Positions 61,724 through 64,000 of a stretch of 64,000 bases of DNA are shown piece after piece. Under the pieces are notes generated by a model that was not told the DNA's origin, made no database searches, and worked only from the letters and a program-made list of their open reading frames with translations. The translations under genes were made by a program, and so were the position numbers. The first letter of the stretch is position 1, and each line of letters begins with the position of its first letter. This DNA comes from an uncultured Clostridia bacterium (lineage in GTDB: Bacteria; Bacillota; Clostridia; TANB77; CAG-465), in the NCBI GenBank assembly GCA_944387375.1, contig CALXEQ010000001.1, positions 126,483 through 190,482 on the forward strand, read 5' to 3'.

Positions 61724-61763
61724 AAAAGTAGTATTTGAATTTATTTCAGATACTACTTTTTTT
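61724..61763 (+). terminator. intrinsic terminator after the SEDS gene
   Basis: The 16-bp stem AAAAGTAGTATTTGAA with TTCAGATACTACTTTT (one G-T pair) is followed by TTT. It closes the pta to SEDS transcription unit. Confidence 0.9.
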
Positions 61764-61840
61764 AGTGAAAAATTAGTATTTTTGTATAAATAGTATTATA
61801 TATATTAAAAAATAATAAATAGATAATAAAGGAGAATATC

Positions 61841-61987
61841 ATGATTTTAAAAATTGTTATGTTTGTTGCAATATATGTGGTATTAGTATTATTTATATTA
61901 TTATTTTTTAAGGGTGCTACATTGACTTCAAATAGGTTTGATGAAAAAAGAGAAGCAGAGGAGTTTTTGAAAAAATTAGAAAAATAG
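61841..61987 (+). CDS. 48-residue membrane protein, unknown
   Basis: A short open frame with a strong AAAGGAGAATATC site. Residues 3-24 are a hydrophobic helix, and the C-terminal half is a charged helix (NRFDEKREAEEFLKKLEK). A small hairpin follows its stop. The layout (helix plus amphipathic cytoplasmic tail) is like many small regulators of membrane complexes, but no family is recognised. Confidence 0.6.
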   Translation: MILKIVMFVAIYVVLVLFILLFFKGATLTSNRFDEKREAEEFLKKLEK

Positions 61988-62012
61988 GAAGCTACTTTTT
62001 TGGTAGCTTCCT
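61988..62012. terminator. hairpin terminator between convergent genes
   Basis: The 9-bp stem GGAAGCTAC with GTAGCTTCC encloses a TTTTTTG loop. On the minus strand it is followed by TATTTTTC. It may serve the minus-strand gene at 62055. Confidence 0.65.
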
Positions 62013-62054
62013 AAATATAACTTATTTTTACGATTTTTTATCTATTTTAAATAA

Positions 62055-62798
62055 TTAGTATGTATTATACTGTGAGTATATATTTCTTAATTGCTCACCT
62101 ATGTCATAAGCTGTACCATCTTCTTGAATTACTAAAGCTGTATGTCCAGATCCAGCACCCATACCTCCTGCAATATAGGCAGTTACTATATCTACAACGT
62201 TTTCTACTCCTTCTAGTTTTCCATAGCTTCTAAAATCATTATTCTTTATAGCATATGCAAGTGGCATGTATTCAACTGTTCCATCTTCCATCAAGAAAAG
62301 TACACAATTTCCATAACCTGATTGCCCAGCTCCTAAGCAATATACATTTTGAATTTTTCTATCTCCAAATTCAATTTTGGGATTATATTCGTATTGTTCA
62401 ACATCAAATGACATATCTCCTTCTAGTTTTCCTAAAGTAAAAAATACTGAATTATCATCTTGTAAAATAGCAGATACTCCTAGTGTTTCAGCTGTTCTTT
62501 CTATTTCATAATAAAGACCACTATCATCTGTAAAGTTTTTGTTTACAACATTGAGTTCATCACTATATTTAAAAAATCTACTATATTCATCTACTTTTTC
62601 TTCATTTTGAACTTGAGCGTCTTGTATTTGTAACTTTAGTTCTTCATTTTCTTGCTTTAATGCTTCATTTTCTTGTTGGGTTGTCTCTTCTTGTTTATTT
62701 TGATTTAGTCCAAAATAAACTGCTGTTGAAGTAGCTGCAATGGTTGTAATAGTAAGCAGTACTATTATTAGTATTAATATATTTTTTGTTTTCTTCAT
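62055..62798 (-). CDS. membrane-anchored coiled-coil protein, unknown
   Basis: A 247-residue protein with a hydrophobic N-terminal helix (about 7-31), a Gln/Glu coiled coil (about 40-73, with the repeated QENE and LKQ pattern) and an extracytoplasmic alpha-beta domain of about 160 residues containing G-A-G-Q-S-G-Y-G-N-C and A-G-G-M-G-A-G-S-G-H loops. No family is recognised. The two glycine-rich loops with single Cys and His residues could be ligand sites. Start 62798 is fixed by a GGAGGGA site. Confidence 0.6.
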   Translation of the reverse strand: MKKTKNILILIIVLLTITTIAATSTAVYFGLNQNKQEETTQQENEALKQENEELKLQIQDAQVQNEEKVDEYSRFFKYSDELNVVNKNFTDDSGLYYEIERTAETLGVSAILQDDNSVFFTLGKLEGDMSFDVEQYEYNPKIEFGDRKIQNVYCLGAGQSGYGNCVLFLMEDGTVEYMPLAYAIKNNDFRSYGKLEGVENVVDIVTAYIAGGMGAGSGHTALVIQEDGTAYDIGEQLRNIYSQYNTY

Positions 62799-62947
62799 AT
62801 ATATCCCTCCTACATACATAATATATTATTTATATTAATTTTACAAGTTGAAAGGTAATTTTTATTATAGATTATTTGTAACTATATATCTGTTGATTTT
62901 TACACTAAAATATAGTAATATATTATATGGAAAGAAAGAGGATATTA

Positions 62948-63943
62948 ATGTTAAGAAATTACATAAAAAAGATTAAAATTGGAAATATAGAAGTAGAAAA
63001 CAATGTATTTTTAGCACCTATGGCGGGTGTTACAGATATATCATTTAGAAAAATATGCAGAAAATTTGGACCCGGACTTACTTATACAGAGATGGCAAGT
63101 ACAAAGGCAATGGAATTTGGTAGCGATAAAACAGAAAAGATAATTCAAATTATGAGTGATGAAAGACCATCTATTGTTCAAATTTTTGGCAGTGATAAAG
63201 ATACAATTAGAAAAACAATTGAAAAACTAAACCAACAAGAAGATATAGATATAATAGATATAAATATGGGATGTCCAGCTCCAAAACTCGTAAAAAATGG
63301 AGATGGAGCAGGATTACTTCTTGATTTAAAAAAAGTAGAAGAAATAATAAAGGAAGCAACAAGTGTGTCTAAAAAACCTATAACTGTAAAAACTCGAAAA
63401 GGATTTAATGATGATATAATTACTGCTGTAGAAGTTGCAAAAATTTGTGAGAAGTATGGTGTTGCAATGATTACTATTCATGGCAGAACTAGGGAACAGT
63501 ATTATAGTGGCGTAGCAGATTTAGATATAATAAAAAAAGTAAAAGAAAGTGTAAAAATTCCTGTTATAGGAAATGGAGATATAACAGATGTAGAAAGTGC
63601 TAAGAAAATGTTTGAGTATACAGGTTGTGATGGAATTATGATAGCTAGAGGTGCACAAGGAAATCCTTGGATATTTAAGAGTATATTAGATGGAAAAGAT
63701 TATGTACCATCTTATGAAGAAAGACTTCAAATAATACTTGAACATATAAGATATGAACTTGAAAATGAAGAAAATAAAAAAAATGCAGTATTTAAAATGA
63801 GAAAGCACATTGCTTGGTATTTAAAAAGTTTACCAAATAGTACATATGTAAAAGATAAAATAAATAGAGAAGAAGATATAGAGAAAGTTATACAGTTACT
63901 TAAAGAATATTTTAAACTTCTGGAGGAAAAACGTGATAAGTAA
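62948..63943 (+). CDS. dusB: tRNA-dihydrouridine synthase
   Basis: A 331-residue Dus enzyme that reduces uridine to dihydrouridine in tRNA with FMN and NADPH. It has the N-terminal FLAPMAGVTDISFR, QIFGSD, C109 (the general acid) in INMGCPAPKLVKNGDGAGLL, TIHGRTREQYYSG and IMIARGAQGNPWIF. It is of the DusB type found in Bacillota. I start at ATG 62948 after AAGAGGAT; an in-frame ATG at 62927 lies upstream of that site. The next gene begins inside its last codons. Confidence 0.95.
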   Translation: MLRNYIKKIKIGNIEVENNVFLAPMAGVTDISFRKICRKFGPGLTYTEMASTKAMEFGSDKTEKIIQIMSDERPSIVQIFGSDKDTIRKTIEKLNQQEDIDIIDINMGCPAPKLVKNGDGAGLLLDLKKVEEIIKEATSVSKKPITVKTRKGFNDDIITAVEVAKICEKYGVAMITIHGRTREQYYSGVADLDIIKKVKESVKIPVIGNGDITDVESAKKMFEYTGCDGIMIARGAQGNPWIFKSILDGKDYVPSYEERLQIILEHIRYELENEENKKNAVFKMRKHIAWYLKSLPNSTYVKDKINREEDIEKVIQLLKEYFKLLEEKRDK

Positions 63944-64000
63944 AATAGAAAAACAATCTATATTATTAAATATAAAAACTAAAGAAGAAAAGATGAAAAT
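63933..64000 (+). CDS. start of an unidentified gene, cut by the window edge
   Basis: A GTG start 11 bases before the end of the dus gene is preceded at 6 bases by TGGAGG. The frame is open for 22 codons to the end of the window (ISKIEKQSILLNIKTKEEKMK). The sequence is too short to identify. The overlap implies co-translation with dus. Confidence 0.65.
   Translation, partial: MISKIEKQSILLNIKTKEEKMK

Noticed and set aside
1..64000. rRNA, tRNA or tmRNA genes
   Set aside because: No G+C-richer stretch or cloverleaf with conserved TTCGA-type arm was seen on either strand. This was a by-eye scan and a tRNA covariance search would settle it.

Overview
The window is A+T-rich chromosomal DNA that fits a low-G+C anaerobic Clostridia-type member of the Bacillota, probably a host-associated one. 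Supporting genes are pflB-pflA with pta-ackA (mixed-acid fermentation), a rubrerythrin, spoVS, an LPxTG-type surface protein and a complete bacillotal-style fatty-acid cluster. Promoters and ribosome sites are also typical: strong GGAGG Shine-Dalgarno sequences and many extended -10 boxes reading TGATATAAT. Most genes are on the plus strand. I saw no rRNA, tRNA, CRISPR array, prophage or intact insertion sequence. Species is not determined.

Layout. 1-7.9 kb: small accessory genes (VanZ, three GNAT acetyltransferases of which two are paralogues, a hydrolase, a PPC-domain protein, the glycosylase Tag), a NatAB-type ABC exporter, and a MerR regulator plus flavodoxin under a textbook MerR promoter. 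7.9-18.1 kb: NAD(P)HX dehydratase coupled to an ABC exporter, a CMD-cupin fusion with a deaminase, two SDR enzymes, an M20 peptidase and membrane proteins. 18.4-29.2 kb: a glycosyltransferase, rubrerythrin, a TVP38-type protein, pflB-pflA, glmM, a DUF4143 ATPase whose promoter carries a 33-bp tandem repeat, and mgtE behind a leader with an intrinsic terminator. 29.3-35.7 kb: a mosaic of small redox proteins (ABM-nitroreductase, flavin-reductase-like, NifX-like, flavodoxin), a DUF5131 protein, and an unrecognised protein paired with a C39-like cysteine peptidase.

35.8-48.1 kb is the metabolic core: a GltD-like flavoprotein, birA, a TetR regulator, and then fabH-fabD-fabG-fabF-accB-fabZ-accC-accD-accA-fabI-fabK plus a small gene resembling the RNA polymerase alpha C-terminal domain. 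These genes make malonyl-CoA and elongate acyl-ACP. BirA biotinylates AccB, and the TetR protein probably binds the palindrome just upstream of fabH. acpP is absent, and two unrelated enoyl reductase types sit in one operon.

48.3-64 kb: a 1270-residue cell-wall-anchored protein preceded by a 17-T tract, an Rpn-type nuclease, spoVS, an unusual membrane-tethered solute-binding-like protein, pta-ackA, two aminopeptidases, a RodA/FtsW protein, a small membrane protein, a secreted coiled-coil protein, dus, and the start of one more gene cut by the window edge. Start codons were moved downstream from the longest reading frame wherever the Shine-Dalgarno sequence decided the point. Functional calls rest on recognised motifs read by eye; no database search was possible.
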